Shown piece by piece: positions 1 through 5,043 of a DNA stretch of 5,043 nt; within the stretch, counting starts at the first letter, position 1; every line of letters begins with the position of its first letter. Source of the DNA: Pseudomonas sp. Its GTDB lineage: Bacteria; Pseudomonadota; Gammaproteobacteria; Pseudomonadales; Pseudomonadaceae. A model generated the notes under the pieces. That model had not been told where the DNA came from and made no database searches. It saw only the letters and a list, made by a program, of their open reading frames with translations. Both the position numbers and the translations under genes were made by a program. The stretch is taken from positions 1 through 5,043 of the forward strand of contig DQGF01000608.1 in the NCBI GenBank assembly GCA_003525045.1. The letters run 5' to 3'.

Positions 1-744
1 GAGATGGAAGTGCGCGATCTGTTGAGCACTTACGATTTCCCAGGTGATGACACTCCGATCATCATCGGTTCAGCGCTGATGGCGTTGAATGGTCAAGACG
101 ACAACGAGATGGGCACCACTGCCGTCAAGAAGTTGGTCGAGACGCTGGATAGCTATATTCCGCAGCCTGAGCGCGCTATCGACAAGCCGTTCCTGATGCC
201 GATCGAGGATGTATTCTCGATCTCCGGTCGCGGTACTGTTGTGACTGGTCGTGTTGAGCGGGGCATTGTCCGCATTCAGGAAGAAGTTGAGATTGTTGGT
301 CTTCGTGACACTGTCAAAACTACCTGCACTGGTGTTGAAATGTTCCGCAAGCTGCTCGACGAAGGTCGTGCTGGCGAGAACTGCGGCGTATTGCTGCGCG
401 GTACCAAGCGTGATGATGTTGAGCGTGGCCAGGTTCTGGTCAAGCCGGGCACTGTCAAGCCGCATACCAAGTTCACTGCTGAAGTTTACGTTCTGAGCAA
501 GGAGGAGGGTGGTCGTCATACGCCATTCTTCAAGGGTTACCGTCCACAGTTCTACTTCCGTACAACTGATGTGACTGGTAACTGCGAGCTGCCAGAAGGC
601 GTTGAAATGGTGATGCCGGGTGATAACGTTCAAATGACCGTTACCCTGATCAAAACCATCGCGATGGAAGATGGCCTGCGTTTCGCTATCCGTGAGGGCG
701 GTCGTACCGTCGGCGCTGGTGTCGTAGCAAAAGTCATCGAGTAA
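1..744 (+). CDS. tuf: Elongation factor Tu, 3' part (5' end outside window)
   Basis: EF-Tu is the GTPase that carries aminoacyl-tRNA to the ribosomal A site. The frame is open from base 1 to TAA at 742-744, giving 247 visible residues. A full-length Pseudomonas EF-Tu is about 397 residues, so roughly the first 150, including the P-loop, switch regions and NKAD box, lie upstream. Visible parts, numbered from the ATG at base 4, are the end of the G domain with the GSAL (G5) guanine-binding motif at 22-25, domain II from about 60 ([19 protein letters not shown], then TGRVERG) and domain III from about 150 ([26 protein letters not shown], ending [11 protein letters not shown]). The ATG at base 4 is an internal methionine, not the start. 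Pseudomonads commonly carry two near-identical tuf genes. This one sits beside tRNA-Trp and secE, the position usually called tufB. It is followed by its own terminator. Family assignment is certain; the copy name is inferred from context. Confidence 0.98.
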   Translation, partial: EMEVRDLLSTYDFPGDDTPIIIGSALMALNGQDDNEMGTTAVKKLVETLDSYIPQPERAIDKPFLMPIEDVFSISGRGTVVTGRVERGIVRIQEEVEIVGLRDTVKTTCTGVEMFRKLLDEGRAGENCGVLLRGTKRDDVERGQVLVKPGTVKPHTKFTAEVYVLSKEEGGRHTPFFKGYRPQFYFRTTDVTGNCELPEGVEMVMPGDNVQMTVTLIKTIAMEDGLRFAIREGGRTVGAGVVAKVIE

Positions 745-748
745 GTTG

Positions 749-777
749 TTGTAATGTCTTTTTCGGGCCGGCATAAT
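749..777 (+). promoter_or_regulatory. Candidate sigma70 promoter for trpT-secE-nusG, overlapping the tuf terminator
   Basis: TTGTAA at 749-754 matches 4 of 6 bases of the -35 consensus. CATAAT at 772-777 matches 5 of 6 of the -10 consensus. They are separated by exactly 17 bases. Initiation would fall near 784-786, leaving a 5' leader of 12-14 bases before the mature tRNA-Trp end. Bases 778-783 (GGTCGG) are GC-rich, as in the discriminators of stringently controlled stable-RNA promoters. The -10 box lies mostly in the loop of the tuf terminator, and a transcript started here would not contain the hairpin's 5' arm. This is motif reading only; read-through from tuf is the alternative. Confidence 0.5.
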
Positions 778-797
778 GGTCGGCCTGATTTTGTTTT
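763..797 (+). terminator. Intrinsic terminator of tuf
   Basis: Bases 763-772 pair with 779-788 in a 10-bp stem with two G-T wobbles and a GC-rich core (GGCCGGC against GTCGGCC), closing a 6-base loop ATAATG. A T-rich tract, TTTTGTTTT, covers 789-797. It begins 18 bases after the tuf stop codon. The T-tract ends directly at the first base of tRNA-Trp, so no separate spacer is left for a promoter downstream of it. Confidence 0.85.
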
Positions 798-873
798 AGG
801 TCAGTAGCTCAATTGGCAGAGCGACGGTCTCCAAAACCGTAGGTTGGGGGTTCGATTCCCTCCTGACCTGCCA
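798..873 (+). tRNA. trpT: tRNA-Trp (anticodon CCA)
   Basis: This is a complete 76-base cloverleaf. The acceptor stem AGGTCAG (798-804) pairs perfectly with CTGACCT (863-869). The anticodon stem ACGGT/ACCGT (824-828 with 836-840) closes the loop CTCCAAA with anticodon CCA at 831-833. The T stem GGGGG (846-850) pairs with CCCTC (858-862) through one G-T wobble and closes the loop TTCGATT. The discriminator base is G870, and the CCA tail is encoded at 871-873. CCA reads UGG, the tryptophan codon. The gene lies between tuf and secE and is probably cut from a primary transcript that continues into secE-nusG. Confidence 0.98.
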
Positions 874-918
874 GATTCACTTGGTGGGTTTGGCTTTCTT
901 TTCACAGGATCTTCATAG

Positions 919-1287
919 ATGACTCCTAAAGCTGAAGCTCAAGGCTCTCGCTTCGATCTGCTCAAGTGGCTAATAGTAGTCGCTTTGGTGGTTGTTGGCG
1001 TTGTTGGCAATCAGTATTACTCTGCTTCGCCGATCCTGTACCGCGTACTTGCTTTGCTTGTCATTGCTGCTGTAGCTGCCTTTGTAGGCCTGCAGACAGT
1101 CAAGGGCAAGTCTTTCTTTGTACTGGTGAAGGAAGCTCGCACCGAGATTCGTAAAGTCGTATGGCCAACTCGCCAAGAAACCACGCAGACCACGTTGATT
1201 GTTGTGGCTGTTGTACTGGTTATGGCGTTGCTGTTGTGGGGGCTTGATTCCCTGCTCGGCTGGCTTGTCTCCTTGATTGTCGGCTAA
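919..1287 (+). CDS. secE: Preprotein translocase subunit SecE
   Basis: SecE is the small essential subunit of the inner-membrane SecYEG channel; it clamps and stabilises SecY. The product has 122 residues, close to the 127 of the three-helix E. coli form. Hydrophobic segments lie at about 17-34, 39-61 and 92-121. Before the last one is the amphipathic signature region, about 71-87, containing EARTEIRKVVWPTRQET, the most conserved part of the family. The ATG start is supported by AGGA at 906-909, nine bases upstream. The gene begins 45 bases after tRNA-Trp with no terminator between them, and its stop is 9 bases before nusG, so it is probably co-transcribed with both. Confidence 0.97.
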   Translation: MTPKAEAQGSRFDLLKWLIVVALVVVGVVGNQYYSASPILYRVLALLVIAAVAAFVGLQTVKGKSFFVLVKEARTEIRKVVWPTRQETTQTTLIVVAVVLVMALLLWGLDSLLGWLVSLIVG

Positions 1288-1296
1288 GGGTGTCCC

Positions 1297-1830
1297 GTGG
1301 CTAAGCGTTGGTACGTTGTGCATGCTTACTCCGGTTACGAGAAGCATGTCATGCGCTCGTTGGTAGAGCGCGTAAAGCTGGCTGGCATGGAAGATGGCTT
1401 CGGCGAAATTCTGGTTCCCACTGAAGAAGTGGTTGAAATGCGTAATGGCCAGAAACGCAAAAGCGAGCGCAAGTTCTTCCCAGGTTATGTGCTGGTCCAG
1501 ATGGACATGAATGAGGGTACTTGGCACTTGGTCAAGGATACGCCTCGGGTGATGGGTTTCATCGGCGGTACTGCTGATAAGCCTGCGCCGATCACGGATA
1601 AAGAGGCAGAAGCGATTCTGCGTCGTGTTGCTGATGGTAGCGACAAGCCGAAGCCGAAGACGTTGTTCGAGCCAGGTGAGTCGGTACGTGTCAACGACGG
1701 ACCGTTTGCCGATTTTACTGGCACGGTTGAAGAAGTTAACTACGAAAAGAGCCGGATCCAAGTGGCAGTGCTCATTTTCGGACGCTCTACTCCGGTAGAG
1801 TTGGAGTTCAGTCAGGTCGAAAAGGTCTAG
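1297..1830 (+). CDS. nusG: Transcription termination/antitermination protein NusG
   Basis: NusG binds RNA polymerase to suppress pausing, and links it to Rho or to the leading ribosome through S10. It has 177 residues (E. coli 181). The N-terminal NGN domain spans about 1-110, with [12 protein letters not shown] at 5-16 and the FFPGYVLV strand at 60-67. The linker around 113-123 is lysine- and proline-rich. The C-terminal KOW domain, about 124-177, contains [19 protein letters not shown] and ends [19 protein letters not shown]161 aligns with E. coli F165, a residue in the KOW surface that contacts S10 and Rho. The start codon is GTG. AAGGG at 1286-1290 overlaps the secE stop and lies six bases upstream, which fits translational coupling to secE. 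A strong terminator follows the stop. Confidence 0.97.
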   Translation: MAKRWYVVHAYSGYEKHVMRSLVERVKLAGMEDGFGEILVPTEEVVEMRNGQKRKSERKFFPGYVLVQMDMNEGTWHLVKDTPRVMGFIGGTADKPAPITDKEAEAILRRVADGSDKPKPKTLFEPGESVRVNDGPFADFTGTVEEVNYEKSRIQVAVLIFGRSTPVELEFSQVEKV

Positions 1831-1845
1831 CTGAGCAAGCATCCC

Positions 1846-1875
1846 AACCCCGCAGCCTCAGGCTGTGGGGTTTTG
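1846..1875 (+). terminator. Intrinsic terminator after nusG
   Basis: CCCCGCAGCC (1848-1857) pairs with GGCTGTGGGG (1861-1870) through one G-T wobble, closing the 3-base loop TCA. Flanking AA at 1846-1847 can also pair with TT at 1871-1872. TTTT at 1871-1874 follows the stem directly. It starts 15 bases past the nusG stop and marks the end of the secE-nusG unit, so rplK needs read-through or a promoter of its own. Confidence 0.88.
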
Positions 1876-1882
1876 TCGTCAC

Positions 1883-1891
1883 TGGGATAAA
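1883..1891 (+). promoter_or_regulatory. Candidate extended -10 promoter for the rplK operon
   Basis: TG at 1883-1884, one spacer base, then GATAAA at 1886-1891 (4 of 6 to TATAAT) resembles an extended -10 element. No good -35 is visible at 16-18 bp spacing; that position falls in the nusG terminator stem. The next bases, CGCG, are GC-rich. Initiation would fall near 1897-1899, just before the L1 operator fold. The call is weak. Its main support is that a promoter is expected between the nusG terminator and rplK. Confidence 0.3.
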
Positions 1892-1903
1892 CGCGCAAGT
1901 AAC

Positions 1904-1932
1904 CGGGGAGCCTTTCGAGGCGTTCGAACCCG
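1904..1932 (+). promoter_or_regulatory. Probable ribosomal protein L1 operator in the rplK leader
   Basis: An outer helix, CGGG (1904-1907) with CCCG (1929-1932), and an inner helix, GCCT (1910-1913) with AGGC (1918-1921) capped by TTCG, are joined by a strongly asymmetric loop: GA (1908-1909) on one side and GTTCGAA (1922-1928) on the other. Two short helices flanking an asymmetric loop are the known L1 recognition form, shared by its 23S rRNA site and the rplK leader in E. coli, where L1 represses rplK-rplA translation. The fold ends five bases before the rplK Shine-Dalgarno, so bound L1 could block initiation. The fold is read by eye; L1 binding is inferred. Confidence 0.7.
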
Positions 1933-1937
1933 TAATT

Positions 1938-1941
1938 GGAG
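1938..1941 (+). promoter_or_regulatory. Ribosome binding site deciding the rplK start
   Basis: GGAG lies six bases before the ATG at 1948. An upstream in-frame TTG at 1936 overlaps this site and would add four non-conserved residues, so it is rejected as the start. Confidence 0.85.
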
Positions 1942-1947
1942 TGCCTC

Positions 1948-2379
1948 ATGGCCAAGAAAATTACCGCTTACATCAAGCTGCAAGTGAAGGCCGCTCAGGC
2001 TAACCCAAGCCCACCTGTTGGTCCTGCTCTGGGTCAGCACGGCGTGAACATCATGGAATTCTGCAAGGCTTTCAACGCCCGTACTCAGGGTATTGAGCCA
2101 GGTCTGCCGACTCCAGTGATCATCACTGTCTACAGCGACCGTAGCTTCACTTTCGAAACCAAATCCACCCCTGCTTCGGTTCTGCTGAAGAAGGCGGCCG
2201 GTCTGGCTAGCGGTTCCGCTCGTCCGAACACCGTTAAGGTTGGCACCGTGACCCGTGCTCAGCTGGAAGAAATCGCGAAAACCAAAAACGCGGATCTGAC
2301 TGCAGCTGATATGGATGCAGCCGTGCGTACTATCGCCGGTTCTGCTCGTAGCATGGGCCTTAACGTGGAGGGTGTGTAA
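1948..2379 (+). CDS. rplK: 50S ribosomal protein L11
   Basis: L11 binds the GTPase-associated region of 23S rRNA and, with L10-(L7/L12), forms the base of the stalk that recruits translation factors. It is also needed for RelA-dependent ppGpp synthesis. The product has 143 residues from the ATG with GGAG six bases upstream, the usual Pseudomonas length. The N-terminal domain, about 1-72, carries the proline-rich helix region [15 protein letters not shown] (20-34) and [12 protein letters not shown]. The rRNA-binding C-terminal domain, about 76-143, contains [11 protein letters not shown] and ends [10 protein letters not shown]. The sites methylated by PrmA in E. coli (N-terminal Ala after Met removal, K3, K39 of the mature protein) are represented by A2, K4 and K40 here. 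The stop overlaps the rplA start by one base. Confidence 0.97.
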   Translation: MAKKITAYIKLQVKAAQANPSPPVGPALGQHGVNIMEFCKAFNARTQGIEPGLPTPVIITVYSDRSFTFETKSTPASVLLKKAAGLASGSARPNTVKVGTVTRAQLEEIAKTKNADLTAADMDAAVRTIAGSARSMGLNVEGV

Positions 2380-3074
2380 TGGCTAAGCTGACCAAGCGTC
2401 AAAAGGCTATCGCTGGCAAAATCGAAGCAGGCAAGTCCTACAACTTTGTAGACGCTGCTGCACTGCTGGCTGAGCTGTCGACTGTCAAGTTCAGCGAGTC
2501 GTTCGACGTTGCTGTAAACCTGGGTGTTGACCCGCGTAAATCCGACCAGGTCGTTCGTAGCGCTACTGTGCTGCCACACGGCACTGGCAAGACCGTTCGC
2601 GTTGCTGTGTTCACCCAGGGTCCAGCTGCCGAGGCCGCTCTGGCTGCCGGCGCAGACCGTGTAGGCATGGACGACCTGGCTGCCGAAATGAAAGGCGGCG
2701 ACCTGAATTATGACGTAGTCATCGCATCCCCGGATGCCATGCGCGTTGTGGGTCAGTTGGGTCAGATCCTCGGCCCACGTGGCCTGATGCCTAACCCTAA
2801 AGTCGGCACCGTAACTCCAGACGTAGCTACCGCGGTTAAAAACGCCAAGGCTGGTCAGGTTCGTTATCGCACCGACAAAAACGGCATCATTCACACCTCC
2901 GTTGGCAAAGTCGGCTTTGATGCCGTCAAGCTGAAGGAAAACGTTGAAGCCCTGATCTCTGATCTGAAGCGTATCAAGCCGGCTTCCTCGAAAGGCATTT
3001 ATGTCAAGCGCATCACCCTGAGCACCACCATGGGTCCGGGCCTGGTCATCGACCAAGGTTCGCTGGAAGCGTAA
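2379..3074 (+). CDS. rplA: 50S ribosomal protein L1
   Basis: L1 forms the mobile stalk of the large subunit near the E site, helping deacylated tRNA leave. It is also the classical translational repressor of rplK-rplA. It has 231 residues (E. coli 234). Domain I is made from the two ends of the chain, and domain II is inserted at about residues 67-160. The family signature [17 protein letters not shown] is at 130-146, and the C-terminal rRNA-binding segment carries [16 protein letters not shown] (206-221). The ATG overlaps the rplK stop as TAATG, and GGAGGG at 2367-2372 inside the end of rplK lies six bases upstream. This arrangement favours translational coupling, so repression at the leader before rplK would control both proteins. 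Confidence 0.97.
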   Translation: MAKLTKRQKAIAGKIEAGKSYNFVDAAALLAELSTVKFSESFDVAVNLGVDPRKSDQVVRSATVLPHGTGKTVRVAVFTQGPAAEAALAAGADRVGMDDLAAEMKGGDLNYDVVIASPDAMRVVGQLGQILGPRGLMPNPKVGTVTPDVATAVKNAKAGQVRYRTDKNGIIHTSVGKVGFDAVKLKENVEALISDLKRIKPASSKGIYVKRITLSTTMGPGLVIDQGSLEA

Positions 3075-3080
3075 GACGAA

Positions 3081-3106
3081 AATTGGCGCAATTGATTGCG
3101 CCAATT
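3081..3106 (+). other. Perfect 12-bp inverted repeat after rplA
   Basis: AATTGGCGCAAT (3081-3092) and ATTGCGCCAATT (3095-3106) are exact reverse complements separated by two bases. The transcript would form a stable hairpin with an effective loop of about four bases, starting six bases past the rplA stop. The following bases are GAAAGATTGGGG with no T-tract, so it is not a typical intrinsic terminator on this strand. It may be an RNA processing, pausing or 3'-end-protecting element, or a protein-binding palindrome in DNA. The structure is clear; the function is not. Confidence 0.6.
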
Positions 3107-3129
3107 GAAAGATTGGGGTCCCTGCCTGG

Positions 3130-3196
3130 CGGGGGCTATCCAAGACCGTAGGCGACGCAAGTCTTAAACCATAAGCCTACGCAGATGGTGCTCCCG
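3130..3196 (+). ncRNA. Ribosomal protein L10 leader (autoregulatory mRNA element with kink-turn)
   Basis: A long hairpin lies upstream of rplJ. Lower helix: CGGGGGC (3130-3136) pairs with GCTCCCG (3190-3196) through one G-T pair. Middle: CCA (3140-3142) with TGG (3186-3188). Upper helix: CGTAGGC (3147-3153) with GCCTACG (3175-3181). Between middle and upper helices AGAC faces CAGA, an internal loop with the G-A content of a kink-turn. At the top, GAC-GCAA-GTC (3154-3163) makes a small GNRA-capped hairpin. This matches the known L10 leader, bound by the L10-(L7/L12) complex to repress rplJ-rplL translation. TTACCG (3202-3207) is also complementary to CGGTAA (3249-3254), just before the rplJ ribosome binding site, and could carry the signal there; that last point is inference. 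Confidence 0.85.
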
Positions 3197-3272
3197 GTTC
3201 CTTACCGAATCAGACACCAAAACGACATCTGGCCTCGGTTGGATGAAACGGTAACAAGCAGGAGTTTTTCCC

Positions 3273-3773
3273 GTGGCAATTAAACTTGAAGACAAGAAGG
3301 CCATCGTCGCTGAAGTCAACAAGGCTGCCCAAGTTGCTCTGTCCGCTGTCGTGGCTGATGCCCGTGGCGTAACAGTAGGCGCTATGACCGGACTCCGTAA
3401 AGAGGCTCGTGAAGCTGGCGTTTACGTACGTGTTGTACGTAACACCCTGCTCAAGCGCGCCGTTGCTGGCACTCAATATGACGTGCTCAACGACGTGTTC
3501 ACCGGCCCGACCTTGATTGCATTCTCCAAAGAACATCCGGGCGCTGCTGCCCGTATCTTCAAAGAGTTCGCAAAAGGTCAGGACAAGTTCGAGATCAAGG
3601 CAGCTGCGTTCGAGGGCAAGTTCCTCGCAGCTAATCAGATCGACGTACTGGCAAGCCTGCCGACCCGTGACGAAGCAATTTCTCAGCTGATGAGCGTGAT
3701 TCAAGGCGCAACCAGCAAATTGGCTCGTACTCTGGCGGCTCTTCGCGACCAGAAAGAAGCTGCTGCAGCCTAA
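3273..3773 (+). CDS. rplJ: 50S ribosomal protein L10
   Basis: L10 anchors the L7/L12 dimers to 23S rRNA at the stalk base, and in complex with them represses its own mRNA. It has 166 residues (E. coli 165). The N-terminal rRNA/L11-binding domain covers about 1-130, with [19 protein letters not shown] (32-50) and [10 protein letters not shown] (54-63). The C-terminal helix that holds the L7/L12 N-termini spans about 132-160 ([19 protein letters not shown], then RTLAALRDQ), followed by an alanine-rich tail. The start is GTG, supported by AGGAG at 3260-3264, eight bases upstream. It follows a long structured leader, consistent with autogenous control. rplL lies 80 bases downstream. Confidence 0.97.
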   Translation: MAIKLEDKKAIVAEVNKAAQVALSAVVADARGVTVGAMTGLRKEAREAGVYVRVVRNTLLKRAVAGTQYDVLNDVFTGPTLIAFSKEHPGAAARIFKEFAKGQDKFEIKAAAFEGKFLAANQIDVLASLPTRDEAISQLMSVIQGATSKLARTLAALRDQKEAAAA

Positions 3774-3774
3774 G

Positions 3775-3808
3775 GCTGAGCGACTCCTTTCAGCGTTTTT
3801 TGTTTATT
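3775..3808 (+). other. Weak terminator-like hairpin between rplJ and rplL
   Basis: GCTGAG (3775-3780) can pair with TTCAGC (3789-3794) through one G-T wobble, with an 8-base loop. G and then T6 (3796-3801), GTTTATTT, follow. The stem is short, so termination is probably partial or absent. rplL must be expressed well above rplJ because L7/L12 is present in four or more copies per ribosome. The rest of the 80-base gap shows only the rplL ribosome binding site. Confidence 0.4.
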
Positions 3809-3853
3809 TCGATGGCCGCGTAGGCTGTCACCCCAATACAGGAATTTATAGTC

Positions 3854-4219
3854 ATGTCTCTGACTAACGACCAAATCATCGAAGCAATCGGCGAAAAATC
3901 CGTTCTGGAAATCGTTGAGCTGATCAAGGCCATGGAAGAGAAGTTCGGCGTTTCCGCTGCCGCTGCTTCCGCAGGTCCAGCCGCTGTTGCTGCCGTTGTT
4001 GAAGAACAAACTGAATTCAACGTCAATCTGGTTGAGACTGGCGAGAAGAAAGTTAACGTGATCAAGGCTGTACGTGAGCTGACCGGTCTGGGCTTGAAAG
4101 AAGCCAAGGCAGTAGTTGACGGCTGCCCAGGCATGGTTCTGGAAGCAGTATCGAAAGACGCTGCTGACAAAGCCAAGGCTGTTCTGGAAGAAGCAGGCGC
4201 TAAAGTCGAGCTGAAGTAA
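3854..4219 (+). CDS. rplL: 50S ribosomal protein L7/L12
   Basis: This is the acidic stalk protein that binds L10 as dimers and recruits and stimulates EF-Tu, EF-G, IF2 and release factors. It has 121 residues, normal for the family. The N-terminal dimerisation/L10-binding helices span about 1-32 ([17 protein letters not shown]), the alanine-rich flexible hinge about 34-50, and the C-terminal factor-binding domain 53-121. That domain contains [20 protein letters not shown] (64-83), with the conserved lysines and arginine (K65, K66, K71, R74) of the factor-contact helices. It ends [10 protein letters not shown]. The ATG has AGGAA at 3840-3844, nine bases upstream. One oddity is Cys91 in DGCPGM, where relatives I recall have Ala or another small residue. 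The gene belongs to the L10-leader-controlled unit. Confidence 0.97.
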   Translation: MSLTNDQIIEAIGEKSVLEIVELIKAMEEKFGVSAAAASAGPAAVAAVVEEQTEFNVNLVETGEKKVNVIKAVRELTGLGLKEAKAVVDGCPGMVLEAVSKDAADKAKAVLEEAGAKVELK

Positions 4220-4265
4220 GCATCGACTTTGCGTCTCCAGCCCGAGCGTTAAGCGAAAGGCTGAT

Positions 4266-4294
4266 GGCTGGTGGCTCTTGCCACCGGCCTTTTT
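4266..4294 (+). terminator. Attenuator (partial terminator) between rplL and rpoB
   Basis: GGCTGGTGGC (4266-4275) pairs with GCCACCGGCC (4280-4289) in a 10-bp stem with one wobble and a TCTT loop, followed by T5 at 4290-4294. As a structure this is a full intrinsic terminator, 46 bases after the rplL stop. In E. coli a partial terminator at the same place lowers rpoBC expression relative to ribosomal proteins. I infer the same role here, because no obvious promoter is seen between it and rpoB. CCAGCC (4237-4242) is complementary to the first six bases of the stem (GGCTGG) and could form a competing structure. Confidence 0.8.
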
Positions 4295-4295
4295 C

Positions 4296-4331
4296 CGTTA
4301 TTGGCAACCGACTGGGTCGGGACCGATAACG
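4296..4331 (+). other. Long stacked hairpin, candidate RNase III processing site
   Basis: CGTTATTGG (4296-4304) pairs with CCGATAACG (4323-4331), nine pairs with one G-T. Above it, CCGAC (4308-4312) pairs with GTCGG (4316-4320) around a TGG loop, separated from the lower helix by a small CAA/GA internal loop. The result is about 14 pairs, starting two bases after the attenuator T-tract. E. coli has an RNase III cleavage site in the rplL-rpoB gap; this is the best structural counterpart in the window. The role is inferred from structure and position. Confidence 0.5.
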
Positions 4332-4356
4332 AGCTGTAACCACCCGATGCGGTGGC

Positions 4357-4374
4357 GCAAACCATGGGGTTTGC
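4357..4374 (+). other. Small stem-loop upstream of rpoB
   Basis: GCAAACC (4357-4363) pairs perfectly with GGTTTGC (4368-4374) around ATGG. Four Ts occur at 4379-4382 after ACGA, too far away for a good terminator. A further five-pair hairpin, CTCCC (4390-4394) with GGGAG (4398-4402), follows. Together they make most of the rpoB 5' leader foldable. No function is assigned. Confidence 0.4.
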
Positions 4375-4439
4375 ACGATTTTCTGGCTGCTCCCGTCGGG
4401 AGGGGCCAAACAAGCAGGTGACCAAGCTGGGGAACGCTG

Positions 4440-5043
4440 ATGGCTTACTCATATACTGAGAAAAAACGTATCCGCAAGGACTTTAGCAAGTTGCCGGACG
4501 TCATGGATGTGCCGTATCTCCTGGCAATCCAGCTGGATTCGTATCGTGAATTCTTGCAGGCGGGAGCGACTAAAGATCAGTTCCGCGACGTGGGCCTGCA
4601 TGCGGCCTTCAAATCCGTTTTCCCGATCATCAGCTACTCCGGCAATGCTGCGCTGGAGTACGTCGGTTATCGCCTGGGCGAACCGGCATTTGATGTCAAA
4701 GAATGCGTATTGCGCGGTGTAACTTACGCCGTACCTTTGCGGGTAAAAGTGCGCCTGATCATTTTCGACAAAGAATCGTCGAACAAAGCGATCAAGGACA
4801 TCAAAGAGCAAGAAGTCTACATGGGTGAAATCCCCCTGATGACCGAAAACGGTACCTTCGTAATCAACGGTACCGAGCGAGTAATCGTTTCCCAGCTGCA
4901 CCGTTCCCCGGGCGTGTTCTTCGACCACGACCGTGGCAAGACGCACAGCTCCGGCAAACTGCTGTACTCCGCGCGCATCATTCCTTACCGCGGTTCGTGG
5001 GTTGAGTTTGAATACGACCAGAAGAACCTGCTCTACGTCCGCA
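4440..5043 (+). CDS. rpoB: RNA polymerase beta subunit, N-terminal part (3' end outside window)
   Basis: RpoB is the beta subunit of RNA polymerase, forming one jaw of the active-site cleft and the rifampicin pocket. The frame is open from ATG at 4440 to the window end: 201 complete codons plus one base, about 15 percent of a protein of roughly 1,357 residues. It starts [15 protein letters not shown], the typical N-terminus. The visible region is the protrusion and the beginning of the beta lobe, with [15 protein letters not shown] (72-86), [20 protein letters not shown] (119-138) and [20 protein letters not shown] (143-162). The last motif includes the N-terminal rifampicin-contact segment; it matches the wild-type E. 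coli segment as I recall it. GGGGA at 4429-4433, six bases upstream, supports the start. rpoB follows rplL across the attenuator, and rpoC is expected downstream. Confidence 0.98.
   Translation, partial: MAYSYTEKKRIRKDFSKLPDVMDVPYLLAIQLDSYREFLQAGATKDQFRDVGLHAAFKSVFPIISYSGNAALEYVGYRLGEPAFDVKECVLRGVTYAVPLRVKVRLIIFDKESSNKAIKDIKEQEVYMGEIPLMTENGTFVINGTERVIVSQLHRSPGVFFDHDRGKTHSSGKLLYSARIIPYRGSWVEFEYDQKNLLYVR

Noticed and set aside
70..774. Open frame of 234 codons on the minus strand opposite tuf
   Set aside because: It lies entirely against a highly conserved EF-Tu frame and runs through the terminator; the product has no recognisable motifs. It is a shadow of biased codon use.
874..918. Possible separate secE promoter between tRNA-Trp and secE
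   Set aside because: TTGGTG at 881-886 has no -10 partner at suitable spacing before the secE start; the gap is only 45 bases and looks like simple co-transcription.
970..1842. Minus-strand open frame of 290 codons opposite secE and nusG
   Set aside because: It spans two well-identified genes and their junction, and shows no family features or plausible ribosome binding context.
1936..1947. Upstream TTG start for rplK adding MECL
   Set aside because: TTG at 1936 overlaps the Shine-Dalgarno, has none of its own, and the ATG at 1948 gives the standard [10 protein letters not shown] start and normal length.
2259..3143. Minus-strand open frame of 294 codons opposite rplK, rplA and the following gap
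   Set aside because: It covers two conserved ribosomal protein genes; its length follows from their codon bias, not from independent coding.
4357..4382. Second terminator before rpoB
   Set aside because: The GCAAACC/GGTTTGC hairpin has only seven pairs, and its T4 run is separated from the stem by ACGA, so it does not meet the intrinsic terminator pattern.
4449..4946. Minus-strand open frame of 165 codons opposite rpoB
   Set aside because: It is antisense to the strongly conserved RpoB N-terminus with no recognisable product.
1..5043. A novel defence, mobile or biosynthetic system
   Set aside because: All coding space is filled by known housekeeping genes in their usual order; there are no insertion-sequence ends, direct-repeat arrays, unfamiliar reading frames or regions of deviating composition.

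Overview
This is a conserved chromosomal stretch from a gammaproteobacterium, almost certainly a Pseudomonas of the fluorescens/syringae/putida group. The evidence is the gene order tuf, tRNA-Trp, secE, nusG, rplK, rplA, rplJ, rplL, rpoB, together with protein sequences that read as Pseudomonas: the RpoB N-terminus [15 protein letters not shown], 231-residue L1, 166-residue L10 and 121-residue L7/L12. I assign the genus from recalled family sequences, not from a search. All genes are on the + strand. No mobile element, CRISPR array, pseudogene or foreign-looking gene is visible.

Layout: 1-744 is the 3' part of tuf (elongation factor Tu), closed by an intrinsic terminator whose T-tract ends one base before tRNA-Trp (798-873). 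secE (919-1287) and nusG (1297-1830) follow, ending in a second strong terminator (1846-1875). A 72-bp gap before rplK holds an extended -10-like sequence and an RNA fold that matches an L1-binding operator. rplK and rplA overlap by one base (stop and start share TAATG). A 198-bp leader before rplJ holds a perfect palindrome and an L10-leader RNA with a kink-turn. rplJ and rplL are separated by 80 bp containing a weak T-tract hairpin. The 220-bp rplL-rpoB gap holds a strong terminator-like attenuator, a long double hairpin resembling an RNase III site, and smaller hairpins. rpoB (4440 onward) runs off the right edge.

Functionally the window combines translation (EF-Tu, tRNA-Trp, and L11, L1, L10 and L7/L12, which form the L1 stalk and the GTPase-associated centre), protein export (SecE) and transcription (NusG, RNA polymerase beta). 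The intergenic RNA elements fit the classical logic of this operon. L1 would repress rplKA, L10-(L7/L12) would repress rplJL, and an attenuator would let only part of transcription reach rpoB, so ribosomal protein stays in excess over polymerase.

I do not see an undescribed system. The parts most worth a second look are the intergenic elements: promoter-like sequences overlapping two terminators, the two autoregulatory leaders, and the layered structure before rpoB.
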